Shown one piece after another: positions 12,379 through 23,593 of a stretch of 64,000 nucleotides of DNA. Origin of the DNA: CAVWDI01 sp963793095 (lineage in GTDB: Bacteria; Chloroflexota; Anaerolineae; Anaerolineales; UBA4823). The stretch's first letter is position 1, and the number at the start of each line of letters is the position of its first letter. The stretch spans positions 1-64,000 of the forward strand of contig CAWBYY010000004.1 of the NCBI GenBank assembly GCA_963793095.1. Reading direction: 5' to 3'. Below the pieces are notes generated by a model. It had not been told where the DNA came from, searched no databases, and saw only the letters and a list, made by a program, of their open reading frames with translations. The position numbers were made by a program, and so were the translations under genes.

Positions 12379-14395
12379 TTAGTTGAGGGTATCCACGGTG
12401 CTGACGCGGCTGAGCTCGACGCGCCCGGTGAGCGTGAGGTTGGATTTCATGAGGCCGGTGATGGTTTCCGTGCAGGTTCCACGGAGGCGGCCTGCGGCAG
12501 GTTGTTCCGCATCGAGCGCGACGCTAAGGATGCGGGTGATCTGCGGCCCCTTGACGAGGTCACGATGATAGGCGTGTCGGAACGGGTTGCTGCGATGGAA
12601 CGAGTCGAGCTTGAGGTTGGCCGCCAGTGTCTGTCCGGCTCCGACAGAACCGCTCATGGGTGAGGTGAGGTCGTAGGCCTCTGCCAGCTTCGGTGGTCGT
12701 CCCAAACTGGAGAGGAGATAGTCTGGCAGCAGATCCGGAATGGTAGCCTTGGCGACATCGATGGCAGCGGTATTATTGGCAATCATGGTTTTTTGCGCCA
12801 GTGTCCGATTGAGTGGATCCTGTACTCAGGGCGGTCTGGAGATCCCGACTGAGGTTGGTTAGTGTTAGGAATTTTGGATCCTCGATCAGATTTCCCTGGC
12901 TCACGCGGTCGAGCTTGCGCGGCATGTCATAAGCCACTGCTTCGATGCGCAGTCCGACGAGTTTTCCATTGCGCTCCTTAATTCCCTCGAAAAATGGAAT
13001 TTTCGCCGGATCCACGACCAACACCGGCATGGGGGTGATATCCGGATCAGCAGTCTTGGTTTGCATCACGGTCGCCTGTGAGAGCAGGCGCACCGTGCCG
13101 CTGTCATCGGAATGCAGAAGAATGCGCATCGGGGAAGATCCCGCGGAGGGTCTTACCGGAGCACCATCTTCAACAATGCTGGTCACTGCGTCGAAGACGA
13201 TTTCACCGACCCACAGACCAGCCACCTCACTCGCAGGCGTTCCCGCACCACCCGTGGTGGCCTGCGGTAAATCGGTTTTGAGAGCGATGATAGGCAGCCA
13301 AAACGAAGCGCTGTTTTCGCCGGTCTTGACGCGGAAAGTATTGGTCCGTGGGGTGTTGTCGTTCCAATTGCGTTTGGCACCCAGGGTGAGGATCACGGTC
13401 TGCCTGGAAGCGACGGTTTTTTCGAGAGAAGAACTTGCACCAGCGCCCGCAGTGGAATCCACCTGATTGCCTCGTTCGTATGACAAGATATTGGGTGCCG
13501 GGTTCACCACATAAAGCGCCAAATTGCCGGCGGCGGGGTCAGGTGTGATCAAGTCCAACTCGGGAGTTGCGGTGGTGGTGCCGACGTTGCTGAAAACCAA
13601 CTCCTTCAAATCCAATTCCAGAGCATCCACACCAGGGCCGACGACCACCGAGTCCAAGGGTCCGCCGAAGTTTAAAGCACCGGCGGCGAAGCGATCAAAG
13701 CTCACTGAAACCGGACCCATGTAGTTGGAAGGGCCCGCGCAGAAGACCCAGTAGGCTTTACCGGAAGCCATCGAAGCTGACCCCGTGACAGTCAGCCAGT
13801 TTCCTGTAGCGGCATCCAAGGTGAAGATTTTAGAAAGCGGGTGGGTCGTTCCGGATGGCCCGAAGAAGGTGTTGAAACTCGGTGCCCCCTGCAATCCAAA
13901 GCCTACGAGATTGTAACGATCCGGCACCCAGTTGTGTTTAAAGAACCGCACCTTACCGGTCAAATTGACCGAAAACGCCGCTCTACCGGTCGCCACTTGT
14001 ATCAGATAGGGACGGTTGCCCTGAATCAGGGAAAGGTCGTTGATTCCAGCGGGATCAGTCTGTTTCCATTGCTGCCATTCTTCTTGGTTGAATGTCGTGA
14101 TGGTGCCGGGATCCCCTGCAAAAAACTCCGACAACCCGGCGAGCTGCTTGGGGGTGGCAATCGTCAAAATCGAAGGATCGGCAAAAACCTCTTCTGGGGC
14201 CTTGCGTTGACCGATAGCATCGACCGGCTCAACTTCCAACCAGACGGCATTCCATCCGGCGGTAAGCGAAATCGTTTGGCTAGCGGTCTGGGCGCTGACC
14301 GGAGCGGCCAAGGTCACGACGCCGGCGAGAAGGCCTGCGATCAAGCACCAGAATGAAGAAGAGGAGTGTTTCATGAGATTAAGGAAATGGGACAT
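12379..14395 (-). CDS. Secreted protein of unknown function (~671 aa), one frameshift near the C-terminus
   Basis: Starts at ATG 14395 (MSHFLNLM) or 14374 (MKHSSSSFWCLIAG), followed by a signal peptide ending near APVSAQ. The mature part begins TISLTAGWNAVWLEVEP. It holds a W/Y-rich beta domain with statements such as GNRPYLIQVATG, then a C-terminal domain with HSDDSGTVRLLSQATVMQ. The first frame stops at 12773, but the overlapping frame from about 12,815 to 12,379 (PFRHAYHRDLVKGPQITR, ending TLTGRVELSRVSTVDTLN) continues the domain. I therefore read one protein with a frameshift rather than two genes. The start lies 2 bp after the stop of the NHL gene, which indicates co-transcription and probably coupled translation. 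No named family is recognised. Its place between two huge secreted proteins suggests a shared surface structure. Confidence 0.7.
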
Positions 14396-14397
14396 GA

Positions 14398-17300
14398 TTA
14401 CTGCAAGGTGACGTTGATCCGGAGGAACTTGGCCGTTGCGGGCGCGGCGGTGACCGTGGCGAGAATCTGTTGGGTGACGGCATCTCCGCTGAGTGTCAGC
14501 TCGGTGACGCCGACCGGACTCCATGTGTCCAGATCGGCAGACCACTCGACGGTATAGAGCACGTCCGTGGCGGCGAGCACCTTGGTGTAGGTGAGTGAAA
14601 GCGAGGCGCCGCTGAGGCCCATGACCGGCATCCCGCCTGCGACGGGGACAAGCGGATCCAGACCGAAGGCGTATTTGAGCAGGTTGCACACTCCGTCCCC
14701 GGACGGTGATGCGGAGGCTCCGGAGATGAGCGGATTACCCGCATCGACGCCGAACTTCGTGACACGCCAAGCTTCATAAGCGGTGGTGGGTTCCGCGATA
14801 TTCATGCTGATGATATTTCCGATGGTGGTGCCGCCGCCGTTGGTGGCGATGGCTCGGAAATAATAGGGAGCGGTTTCCGGGAGACCAGTGACCGGCAATG
14901 AAACGGATAGATCATCCGTGCCAGTGAGTCCGGCCACGGCTTGCAGCAGGATTTGGAGCGGGTTAATTTTGCGCACGGTCGAGCTGCCGGATTCGCCCAC
15001 GATGACGCCGCCGCTCGCGGTGGTGGCCAGCGAGAACGGGCTGAAAAACTGCGCGACTTCTCCAACACCACCGATCGTTCCCGAAGTGCCTGACCCGGCA
15101 ACCGTGGTGACGACGCCATCCGGGCTGATGGCGCGGATGCGGTGATTTCCCTTGTCCGCGACGTAGAGCAATCCGTTCACACCCACGGCGAGTCCAACAG
15201 GATTGGAAAAACGGGCGGCGGCGCCGGTCGCATTGACATAGTCTGCCGTGGTCGCCGAGCCGGCGAAAACGCTGGTAAATCCGTCCCCCGCGATCTTGCG
15301 GACCGCATGGCTGAAGGTTTCCGTGACATACACAAAACCGGCGGAATCGCGAGCGATGCCGACCGGCGCGTTGAACTCTGCGGCCGCGCCATTTGCCGAG
15401 CCGGCGGTGCCGGTGCCGGCCAAGGTGCTCACCGATCCATCGAGTGCGACTTTGCGGATGCGGTTGTTCCCGGAATCCGCGACATAGAGTGTCCCGAAAC
15501 TGTCGATCGCCAATCCGGCGGGATTGCTGAAGCGGGCTGCGGTGGCGATTCCGTCCGTGAATCCCGGCGTGCCAAGTCCGGAGTAGGTGGTGACGACTCC
15601 TGCCGAATCAATCGCCCGGATGCGGTGGTTTTGAGAATCCGTGACAAACAGAACACCCGTGCTGCTGATCGTGACTCCGACCGGTTGGTTGAATTGCGCG
15701 GTGGCACCCGCTCCATCGGCAAAGCCGGCGACGCCGGTTCCGGCGAAAGTGGTGATCGTGCCATCCGGCGTGATTTTGCGTATCCGGTGGTTTTGTTTTT
15801 CCGCGACGTAGGTGTTTCCATCTGCGTCGGTGGTCAGATAACCGGTGGTCGAACCCGCTAGAGTCGTGACTGAAACGCCATCGAACTCAGGATCCTGCGA
15901 CCATTCGAACCAGACTGTGGTTGCGCTGTCCTTCGGGTTGACGGTCGCATTGAAAGTCGCGGTGCTGGTTCCGACGGCGCTTGCAGCCTGAGTCGTGAGC
16001 ACCGGCGGATCGAGAACTTCGCCGGTGATCGGGAAGGTGAAAGTTGGCTGTTCGGGCGCATCGCTGGAGATGACGAGATTTCCACTGAAGGTTCCCGCGC
16101 TGGCCGCCGTGAGCGTGACTCCAAAGGTGAGCGGAGTTCCCGGATTGACGACGGTCACTCCACCGGTGAGTTGGAATCCGGCTGGCAGATCGACCGCGCT
16201 TACGGTGAGCGGCCAGGTTCCCGGGTTGAAAATGGTGAAGGAGCGCGCGGTGGCCTGGCCGGTCGGAGTGCTGCCGAAATCCACGATGCCGGCCTGTTGG
16301 TCATCGAGCCCTTGGGCGCTGGTGCTGGCACCGTCGAACACGGTGATCATCGCTTGCGGAGTCGCAAAGCTGAGGATTCCGCCAGTCACCGAATCCCGGT
16401 AACCAGTTCCTCTCGCCTGGAAATAATAGGTCGATCCATACAGCAGAGGCAGATTGACAGCTGCAAACACGTCGCGTTCCCCGTTGCCATCAGCATCAGG
16501 CGTCACGGTCACGGTCGGCAGTGTGGCGCTGCGGGCGACTTTGCGCAGCATCCCCTCTTCGGTGACGAACAAGCGGCCAGCGGCGTCCACCGTGATTCCC
16601 ACCGGTTGGTCAAACCGGCAGGCTGTGGCTGGATAGAGACCGATCGCCGGCGAGTTGATGTGGCCGGGAATTCCGGATCCCGCGAGCGTGCTCACTTGAC
16701 CGTCGGTGGCGATCCTGCGAACGCGATGGTTTCCGGTGTCGGCGACAAAAACGATGCCATCTGCGTCCAGAGCAATTCCACGCGGCGAGGAAAATTGCGC
16801 GCTTCCGCCGGCCCCATCGAGAAATCCTGCACTACCGTCGCCCGCCAGCGTAGTCACGGTGCCGGCGTCGATCACGCGGATCCGGTGGTTGCCGGTGTCC
16901 GCCACCAACAAGGTTCCGGCCGTTCCCACAACGAGGGCCTGCGGCGAGGAAAACTGGGCGTTTGAGAAGTCTCCGTCGTTGAAACCGGCGACGCCTGTGC
17001 CGGCGAGAGTGGACACAATCTCCGTAGCGGCAACGATTTGGCGGATGCGCTGGTTCCCGGAATCCGCCACATAGACATTGTCATCGGCATCCACGGCCAC
17101 GCCTGCCGGGTAAAGGAATCTGGCGGAGGCCGCCGCACCTTCCGCAAATCCCGCGATGCCGGAACCCGCGAACGTGGTGACCAGACCTGCCGGGTCGATC
17201 ATACGGATCCGGTGGTTCGACTCGTCGGCGACATACAAATTACCGCTGCTGTCGATGGCGAGGCCGGTTGGTTTTTCGAACTGGGCGGAGGTGCCCGAGC

Positions 17301-20076
17301 CTTCGGCAAATCCCGCCACGCCGGAGCCGGCGAAGGTGCTGACGACACCCGCCGAGGTGATTTTGCGAATCCTGTGGTTCAGTCGGTCCGCCACAAAGAC
17401 GTCGCCGGTCGTATTGGTGACGACCCCAGACGGATTGGAAAATTCCGCCCCGCCGGCACCGGCGAGTGTTGAGACTTCGTAGGGTTTCAGAAGGGCCGGG
17501 TCGGTCGAATATTCGAAGGTAACGATGGTGCGACCGTCCTTCGGATCGACGTTTGCATTGAGCTGCGCCGAGTTCGGAGTGAGATTGCTGGCGGCTTCGG
17601 TAACCACCACGGGGAAGTCATACAGGAAGAAACTCTGCCCCAGCAGTTGGGTGGCGCCCGAGGTCGAGGATTTCCAGCGGAAATAGTAGGTCACACTGGG
17701 ATCCAGCCCCAGTGCGGCGAAATCGAGAACGGTTTTGACCTGCACTCCATCGGCGTTGGTGGTCCCGATGATGACCGAGGAGGGCACGGTGATGGGTTTG
17801 ACGACGATGCGGCGCAGCACGTGGTTTTGGCCGTCCGCGACCACCAGATTCCCATCCAGGCCGACGAGAACTCCCGTCGGCGAGTTGAATCGGGCGACGT
17901 CGGATTTTCCGTTGATCAAGCCGAGAACTCCCGTGCCAGCCACGGTCGAGACTTCGCCGGTTGAAGTGATCTTGCGGATCCGGTGGTTCTGCTCGTCGGC
18001 GACGTAGAGGCTGCCAGCACCGTCGCTCGCGAGGCCGGATGGAGTGTCGAATTGAGCCGCAGTCCCGTTGCCTTCGGCAAATCCCGTGCTCGATCCGGCG
18101 AAGGTGGAGACCGTTCTGGCGGAAGGTTCCGACGAGATGACGATTTTACGGATGCGGTCGTTGAACGTGTCCGCCACGAACAGATTTCCACCGAGAATCG
18201 CGACACTCTGAGGCGTGTTGAACGAAGCCAAACTTGCAGCCGCAGCATCGGCCGCCCCCGCCGCGCCCGTTCCGGCGTACGTGCTGACCGCTCCCCCAGG
18301 GGTCACCCTGCGGATGCGGTGGTTGAGTGAATCCGCCACGTAGACATTGCCGCTGGCATCCAGGGTCAGGCCGTAAGGAAAATTGAAGCGTGCGACCGAT
18401 CCGGCACCTTCCACGTATCCGCTGTTCCCCGTGCCAGCCAGGTTCGTCACCGTCCAGGCACCGCCGGAAATCGCCGGCCGCGTCAGCTTGCAAATGCGGT
18501 GGTTGAAGGTGTCCGCGACGTAAACATTGTCATCCGGGCCGACCGCCAAGGCGGAAGGAAAGGCAAATTGCGCGCTGGCACCGGATCCGTTCGCCAAGCC
18601 GTAAGTGCCGGTTCCGGCGATCGTGATCACCAGCCCGTCCGCGCCGAACATGCGGATCCGGTGATTCCCGGTATCCGCGAAAAAGATATTTCCCTGCGAG
18701 TCCTGCGCGACTCCGGATGGATAACCGAGCTGTGCCGACAACCGCGTGGCGTCCTCGAATCCATCGACGCCGGTCCCCGCCAACGTGCTTACGACCGGCA
18801 CGAAATCCGGATCCGTGGAGATTTCGAAGTCCCCGAGTTGATCCAAGACAGGCACCCGGGCGTAAATCGTGACACCGGTGGGATTGTAGTCGGAAAACGG
18901 AATTTCAAAGGCCCCGATGTCGAGGCCGCCATTGAGAATACGGGCTTGCCCCCGCTGGTCGGTTGACAACGTCGTTGTGCCTCCGGCATCGATGACCGGC
19001 GAGTCTGGCAGCGGCGGCATGGTCGGCGTGGGACCGCCAAAGCTGCCAAGTGGCGAGAGCTTGGGATCGCCGCTGGTGAAATTATTGGCACCCTCCCACG
19101 GGCCGAAAATTTCCGCACCTTCCGGGGCCGAGTTGAGCGCGACAATGGAATTGGTGATGTTCGAGGTCGGCGTGCCGAAGAAATCGTTGTAAATGCCGCC
19201 ACCGATCCGGAGCGCCGAATTACCGACGAGAGTGGAACTGGTGAGGGTCAGTCGCGGGCTGCCGTTGAAAATCGCGCCACCGAAGAAAGCCGCGCTGTTG
19301 GCCGTGAAGGTGGAGTTGTTGATCGTCAGCGTGCTGGAGAAATCGCTGTAAATGCCGCCGCCTTCGAAACCCGCCCCATTCCCGCTGAAAGTCGAGCCGG
19401 TCACGGTCAGGAGGCTGGAATTGGAAATCGCGCCGCCATACAGACCCGCCGAATTTCCGCTGAATGTGCAACTGCTGACGGACAGCGTGGCATCCAAGGC
19501 ATTGTAAATGGCACCCCCGTAATTGACCGCAGTGTTTCCGCTGAAAATGCAGCGATCCACGGTGGTGATGCCAACATTGTAGATCGCGCCACCAAAACCG
19601 TTGTCCGACGCCCCGTTGCCATTGCCGGCAGTCAGAGTCAGGCGTCGCAGCGTGACATTCTGGTTGGCGCCCACCCGGAAGAGGCGCTTGGCCCCACCCC
19701 CGGTCAGAGTCAGCCCACCCGTGAGTCCGCTGGCGTCGATCGTCAGGTCTTTGCCCAGCACCAGTTCATTCGCTAGGGCGATGGTTTGGCCGCCGAGAGT
19801 TGAGCTGAAATTGATGGTTCCCGCCGCCGAGACATCCACAATCGCCTGACGCAGAGACCCGGCTCCGGAATCATTGATGTTGGACACCGTCTCATTTGCA
19901 GCAGCATGAGCGACCACTTGCAGAAGGCCGAAAAGCAACGCGACCCGAGTGACGCCGCCAAATCCCTTCGCAAATCCGCCCCGGAGCACCGAAACGCCCT
20001 CCAGACCGGTGTTGTGCGGCCTGACGCGGCGTTCACGATGGCACATGGTCCGGAAGGGAGCGGGAAGCTGTTTCAT
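14398..20076 (-). CDS. Secreted beta-helix protein with three six-bladed NHL propellers (1,892 aa)
   Basis: Uninterrupted frame from ATG 20076 (MKQLPAPF) to TAA 14398; a longer frame from GTG 20139 is less likely. A hydrophobic signal segment (VALLFGLLQVVAHAA) is followed by a right-handed parallel beta-helix (about 19,880-19,080) with repeated GGAIYN and FSGNSA turns. NHL repeats come in three groups: 18,790-17,780, 17,490-16,540 and 15,870-14,940. Each group has six copies of a pattern like GVAVDADDNVYVADSGNQRI. An Ig-like domain with the ..NPKDS.T.V.FE.S.DP pattern precedes groups 2 and 3, and a HYDIN-type Ig domain lies at 16,350-16,010. The C-terminus (DGVCNLLKYAFGLDP, then a beta domain) is of a type I associate with Verrucomicrobia. 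It is extracellular and probably binds proteins or glycans; no catalytic residues are evident. It is the first gene of the minus-strand secreted-protein operon. Confidence 0.88.
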   Translation of the reverse strand: MKQLPAPFRTMCHRERRVRPHNTGLEGVSVLRGGFAKGFGGVTRVALLFGLLQVVAHAAANETVSNINDSGAGSLRQAIVDVSAAGTINFSSTLGGQTIALANELVLGKDLTIDASGLTGGLTLTGGGAKRLFRVGANQNVTLRRLTLTAGNGNGASDNGFGGAIYNVGITTVDRCIFSGNTAVNYGGAIYNALDATLSVSSCTFSGNSAGLYGGAISNSSLLTVTGSTFSGNGAGFEGGGIYSDFSSTLTINNSTFTANSAAFFGGAIFNGSPRLTLTSSTLVGNSALRIGGGIYNDFFGTPTSNITNSIVALNSAPEGAEIFGPWEGANNFTSGDPKLSPLGSFGGPTPTMPPLPDSPVIDAGGTTTLSTDQRGQARILNGGLDIGAFEIPFSDYNPTGVTIYARVPVLDQLGDFEISTDPDFVPVVSTLAGTGVDGFEDATRLSAQLGYPSGVAQDSQGNIFFADTGNHRIRMFGADGLVITIAGTGTYGLANGSGASAQFAFPSALAVGPDDNVYVADTFNHRICKLTRPAISGGAWTVTNLAGTGNSGYVEGAGSVARFNFPYGLTLDASGNVYVADSLNHRIRRVTPGGAVSTYAGTGAAGAADAAAASLASFNTPQSVAILGGNLFVADTFNDRIRKIVISSEPSARTVSTFAGSSTGFAEGNGTAAQFDTPSGLASDGAGSLYVADEQNHRIRKITSTGEVSTVAGTGVLGLINGKSDVARFNSPTGVLVGLDGNLVVADGQNHVLRRIVVKPITVPSSVIIGTTNADGVQVKTVLDFAALGLDPSVTYYFRWKSSTSGATQLLGQSFFLYDFPVVVTEAASNLTPNSAQLNANVDPKDGRTIVTFEYSTDPALLKPYEVSTLAGAGGAEFSNPSGVVTNTTGDVFVADRLNHRIRKITSAGVVSTFAGSGVAGFAEGSGTSAQFEKPTGLAIDSSGNLYVADESNHRIRMIDPAGLVTTFAGSGIAGFAEGAAASARFLYPAGVAVDADDNVYVADSGNQRIRQIVAATEIVSTLAGTGVAGFNDGDFSNAQFSSPQALVVGTAGTLLVADTGNHRIRVIDAGTVTTLAGDGSAGFLDGAGGSAQFSSPRGIALDADGIVFVADTGNHRVRRIATDGQVSTLAGSGIPGHINSPAIGLYPATACRFDQPVGITVDAAGRLFVTEEGMLRKVARSATLPTVTVTPDADGNGERDVFAAVNLPLLYGSTYYFQARGTGYRDSVTGGILSFATPQAMITVFDGASTSAQGLDDQQAGIVDFGSTPTGQATARSFTIFNPGTWPLTVSAVDLPAGFQLTGGVTVVNPGTPLTFGVTLTAASAGTFSGNLVISSDAPEQPTFTFPITGEVLDPPVLTTQAASAVGTSTATFNATVNPKDSATTVWFEWSQDPEFDGVSVTTLAGSTTGYLTTDADGNTYVAEKQNHRIRKITPDGTITTFAGTGVAGFADGAGATAQFNQPVGVTISSTGVLFVTDSQNHRIRAIDSAGVVTTYSGLGTPGFTDGIATAARFSNPAGLAIDSFGTLYVADSGNNRIRKVALDGSVSTLAGTGTAGSANGAAAEFNAPVGIARDSAGFVYVTETFSHAVRKIAGDGFTSVFAGSATTADYVNATGAAARFSNPVGLAVGVNGLLYVADKGNHRIRAISPDGVVTTVAGSGTSGTIGGVGEVAQFFSPFSLATTASGGVIVGESGSSTVRKINPLQILLQAVAGLTGTDDLSVSLPVTGLPETAPYYFRAIATNGGGTTIGNIISMNIAEPTTAYEAWRVTKFGVDAGNPLISGASASPSGDGVCNLLKYAFGLDPLVPVAGGMPVMGLSGASLSLTYTKVLAATDVLYTVEWSADLDTWSPVGVTELTLSGDAVTQQILATVTAAPATAKFLRINVTLQ

Positions 20077-20615
20077 AGTTGTCTTTCGGCTTTGGGGCTG
20101 GAAATCGATTGTTTGTTTTCTCCCATTTCCCAGACCCACCGTGACCGTTATTGATGTTTTTTGATACGAAGGACCGGAGAATACGCCGTGGAAACCACAG
20201 CTTGGAAATGACTTACAACAAACCGGGCGAAATGCTCCCCTAAATCATTAAGAAGTGTAAACTATTAAATCACATAATTAGAATTTGCGGAGCCAGATGA
20301 CCGTACTTACCGGCTATCGACTCGTTCATTAGCGCCTGAACAGGTCGTTCGAGATAATTGCGCCGCTTACCGTTCCACCGTGTGGACGAAAAATCGTGCG
20401 AGTGCCGTTCACGGTGGGATTTCCTCCGACCACCTTCGCATTCCCTCTTTTCAAATGTCTGAGCTCAGAGTCCTTCTTGCATCAGGAATTCCAATCAGTC
20501 CGTGGCGGACCCGGCCCTTCCCAATGGCAATCGAAGTCTGGCAGAGTCTGCATGCGGGAACACACCCGCCCTAGAGCTAGACCCTCATCTTTGCAATCCC
20601 TTGAAAACGAACCGG
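20077..20615. other. Non-coding gap upstream of the secreted-protein operon
   Basis: About 540 bp with no ORF that looks coding. It should carry the promoter for the minus-strand operon starting at 20076. An AT-rich patch at about 20,230-20,290 stands out, but I cannot fix convincing -35/-10 boxes or a terminator. Confidence 0.6.
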
Positions 20616-20687
<72 letters not shown>

Positions 20688-20735
20688 AGAGTTCTTCGGA
20701 GGCGAACGCCTCGTCAAGAGGCAGGTTGGGTAATG

Positions 20736-23593
20736 TCAGACAGGATGAATTGTCCACCGGAATTTCCCTAAAATCTCCGATTCGCTGATACCGCGTGGCG
20801 GCGTCATCCGGTTGATCCGCGCCAGCGCCCGCCCGGTCGGCGAGTTCTTGTTTTTCCGGATCACATCCGGCGGACCTTCAGCCACGAGCCGTCCGCCATG
20901 GATTCCACCGCCGGGGCCGAGCTCGATCACCCAGTCCGCGGCGGCGATCACGTCGAGATGATGCTCCACGACCAGCACGCTGTGGCCCGGCGTCGCGCAG
21001 GCGGAGGAACGCGGCCAACAGCGCTCGACGTCGCCGAAGTGCAGGCCGGTGGTCGGCTCGTCGAAGAGATAGAGCGTGTGCGGCGCCTGGCGGCTGCGCG
21101 AGTTCGACCGCGAGCTTCAGCCGCTGCGCCTCGCCGCCGGAGAGCGTGTTGGCGGCCTGGCCGAGCTGCAGATAGCCGAGGCCGAGTTCCTCCAGAGAAT
21201 CGCGAGAATCCGGTGCGAGCTTCGGGATCGGCCGGAAAAACGCCAGCGCCTCGCTCGACGGGCAGCTCCAGCACATCGGCGATGGATTTCCCCTTGTAGG
21301 TCACCTCCAGCGTCTCGCGGTTGAAACGCCGGCCGCCGCAGGCCGGGCAGGTCACCCAGGCGTCCGGCAGGAAATGCATCTCGATCTTCAGGCGGCCGTT
21401 CCCCTGGCAGCGCTCGCAGCGCCCGCCCGCCGCGTTGAAACTGAAGCGCCCCGGCGCCGTAGCCGCGTTGTTTGGAAAGCGGCAGCTTGGTGAACAAGAT
21501 CGCGGATCAGGTCGAACGCCCCGGTGAAGGTCGCCGGATTCGAGCGCGGGCTGCGGCCGATCGGCGACTGGTCGGCCACCACGCATTTTTCGATCAGCTC
21601 CAGCCCCTCGATCCCATCATGCTTCCCCGGAGCCTCGCCCGAGCCATGGAAATGCCGCGCCAGCGCCCGCCGCAGGATGTCATCCGCCAGCGTCGATTTC
21701 CCGCTGCCGCTCGGCCCGCTCAGACAAACCAGCCGCCCTAGCGGAATCGCCACATCGAGGTTTTGCAAATTATGCTCCCGCGCGCCGCGGATCACCAGCT
21801 CCGCCGCGTAGTGCTCGCTTCGTCGGATCTGGATGCCTGCCGCTGGCTTCACCTCCCTCGCAACCACTCCCCCGTCGGCGAATCAATCTCCCCCGGCGCT
21901 CCCGCCGCCAGCACCTCCCCGCCCGCCGCCCCCGCGCCCGGGCCCGATGTCGATCACCAATCCGCCGCCCGGATGATCTCCTCGTCGTGCTCCACGACGA
22001 CCACCGTGTTTCCCAAATCCCGCAAGCCGGGTCAGCGCGCCGATCAACCGCGCCGGTGTCCGCCGCGTGCAGCCCGATGCTCGGCTCGTCCAGCACGTAG
22101 ATCACGCCGGACAGACCCGCGCCGAGCTGGGTCGCCAGCCGGATGCGCTGCGCCTCGCCGCCGGAGAGCGTGCCGCTCGTGCGATCGCAGCGTTAGATAG
22201 TCCAGCCCCACCTCCTCGAGAAACGCCAAGCCGCGTCCGCACGTCGCTCGACCAGCCGTTTGCAAACCTCCGCCGGTTCGCCGGCATCCGGATCCCTCCA
22301 GCCACCGATCGCCTCCGCCACCCCAGCTCGCAGAAATCCTGAATCCCCAGCCAGCTCCGCCGCCCCCTCGATCCTCACCGCCAGCCACTCCGGCTTGAGC
22401 CGCCGCCATCGCAGCCGACACGGCCGATGCGCCATCACCCGCGCAAGCGCCGCCTGAGCTCGCTTTCGCCTCCGCGATCTTCTCCGCCTTCGCGCGCGAG
22501 GCCTTCGACCGATCTTCTGCGTCTTCTCCGCCCGACCTTCCATCCGGTCTCCAGCTCCCGCCTGAAACAACACCCCGCACGCCGCCGGTGCGCCATGAAC
22601 TTCGCCAGCTTCCGCCGCGCTGATCTCCGCGAGCCTTCGCCTCCGCGGTACTCGCTTCACCAGACCGCGTCCACCTCCGCATCCTCGGCGCCCGGATCGC
22701 CACCAGCAGCCCCGGATCGCAAAACATCTCCGTGCCCAGTCCCTCGCAGGCCTCGCAGGCACCGAGGTGCGAGTTGAAGGAAAAATGCTTCGGCGAGAGC
22801 TCGCCGACCATGAAACCCGGTCCGCGGATTCCGATAAGCTCGTCTGAAACGCAAGGTCCCGCCACGCGTCCGCACCCGGTTCCTGCACCGCCGCCCGCGC
22901 CTCCGCCCCGCAGATCCGCAGCGCCGTTTCCACCGAGTCCGCCAGCCGCGACTCCACCCCCGGCCGCACCACGAAGCGATCCACCACGATCTCCACCGCC
23001 GCCGGCAACTCCGGCCACTTCTCCGCCGCCTCCTCGATTTCCAGCACCTCGCCGTCCACCCGCACCCGGACGTATCCCTGCCGCTGCAGATCGCCGAACA
23101 ACCGCGCCGGCTCGCCCAGCTCCTCCTTCGGCACCGGCGCCAGCAACATCACCTTCGTCCCCTCCGCCAGCGCCGCCAGCACGTTCACGATGTCCGCCGC
23201 GCTCATCCGCTCCAGCCGCTCGCCCGTCTCCGGATCGTGCGGCATCCCCGCCGCCGCCCACAGCACCCGCAGGTAGTCGTGGATCTCGGTCGCCGTCGCC
23301 ACCGTCGAGCGCGGGTTCAGCCCGCCGCCCCGCTGCTCGATCGCGATCGCCGGGCTCAGCCCCTCGATCGAATCGACATCCGGCTTCTCCAACTGATCGA
23401 GAAACTGCCGCGCATAGACCGACAGCGATTCCACATAGCGCCGCTGCCCCTCGGCATACAGCGTGTGAAACGCCAGCGACGATTTCCCCGACCCGCTCGG
23501 CCCCGTGATCACCACGAGTTTCCCCCGCGGAATATCGACGTCGATGTTCCTCAGGTTGTGCTGCCGCGCCCCACGGATCCGGATCGCGTCCAC
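20736..23593 (-). CDS. uvrA: UvrA, excinuclease ABC subunit A (frameshifted)
   Basis: DNA-damage recognition ATPase of nucleotide excision repair, cytoplasmic, partner of UvrB. About 950 aa once frames are joined, the usual length. The N-terminal ABC domain reads IRGARQHNLRNIDVDIP, then Walker A GPSGSGKSSLAF and the SVYARQFLDQLEKPDVD region. The second ABC domain starts near 21,800 with GAREHNLQNLDVAIPLG and Walker A GPSGSGKSTLADD. The C-terminal zinc module is visible (CERCQGNG and CPACGGRRFN), and the signature TLSGGEAQRLKLAVELAQ and VVEHHLDVIAAADWVIELG lie near 21,150 and 20,950. The insertion-domain motif FSFNSHLGACEACEGLG is present, but I do not see the first CxxC before it. At least eight frame changes; the start is uncertain (GTG 23593, or ATG 23639 with an early frameshift). 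All breaks look like sequence errors. Confidence 0.9.

Noticed and set aside
12773..12786. Two overlapping genes instead of one (stop at 12773, start at 12786)
   Set aside because: The downstream frame continues the domain without a signal peptide or SD, and the tail of the first frame has no protein-like sense, so a frameshift is simpler.
14940..18790. Tandem repeats that could be read as a CRISPR or DNA satellite
   Set aside because: The period is that of NHL protein repeats, the copies diverge at third codon positions, and the reading frame is uninterrupted.
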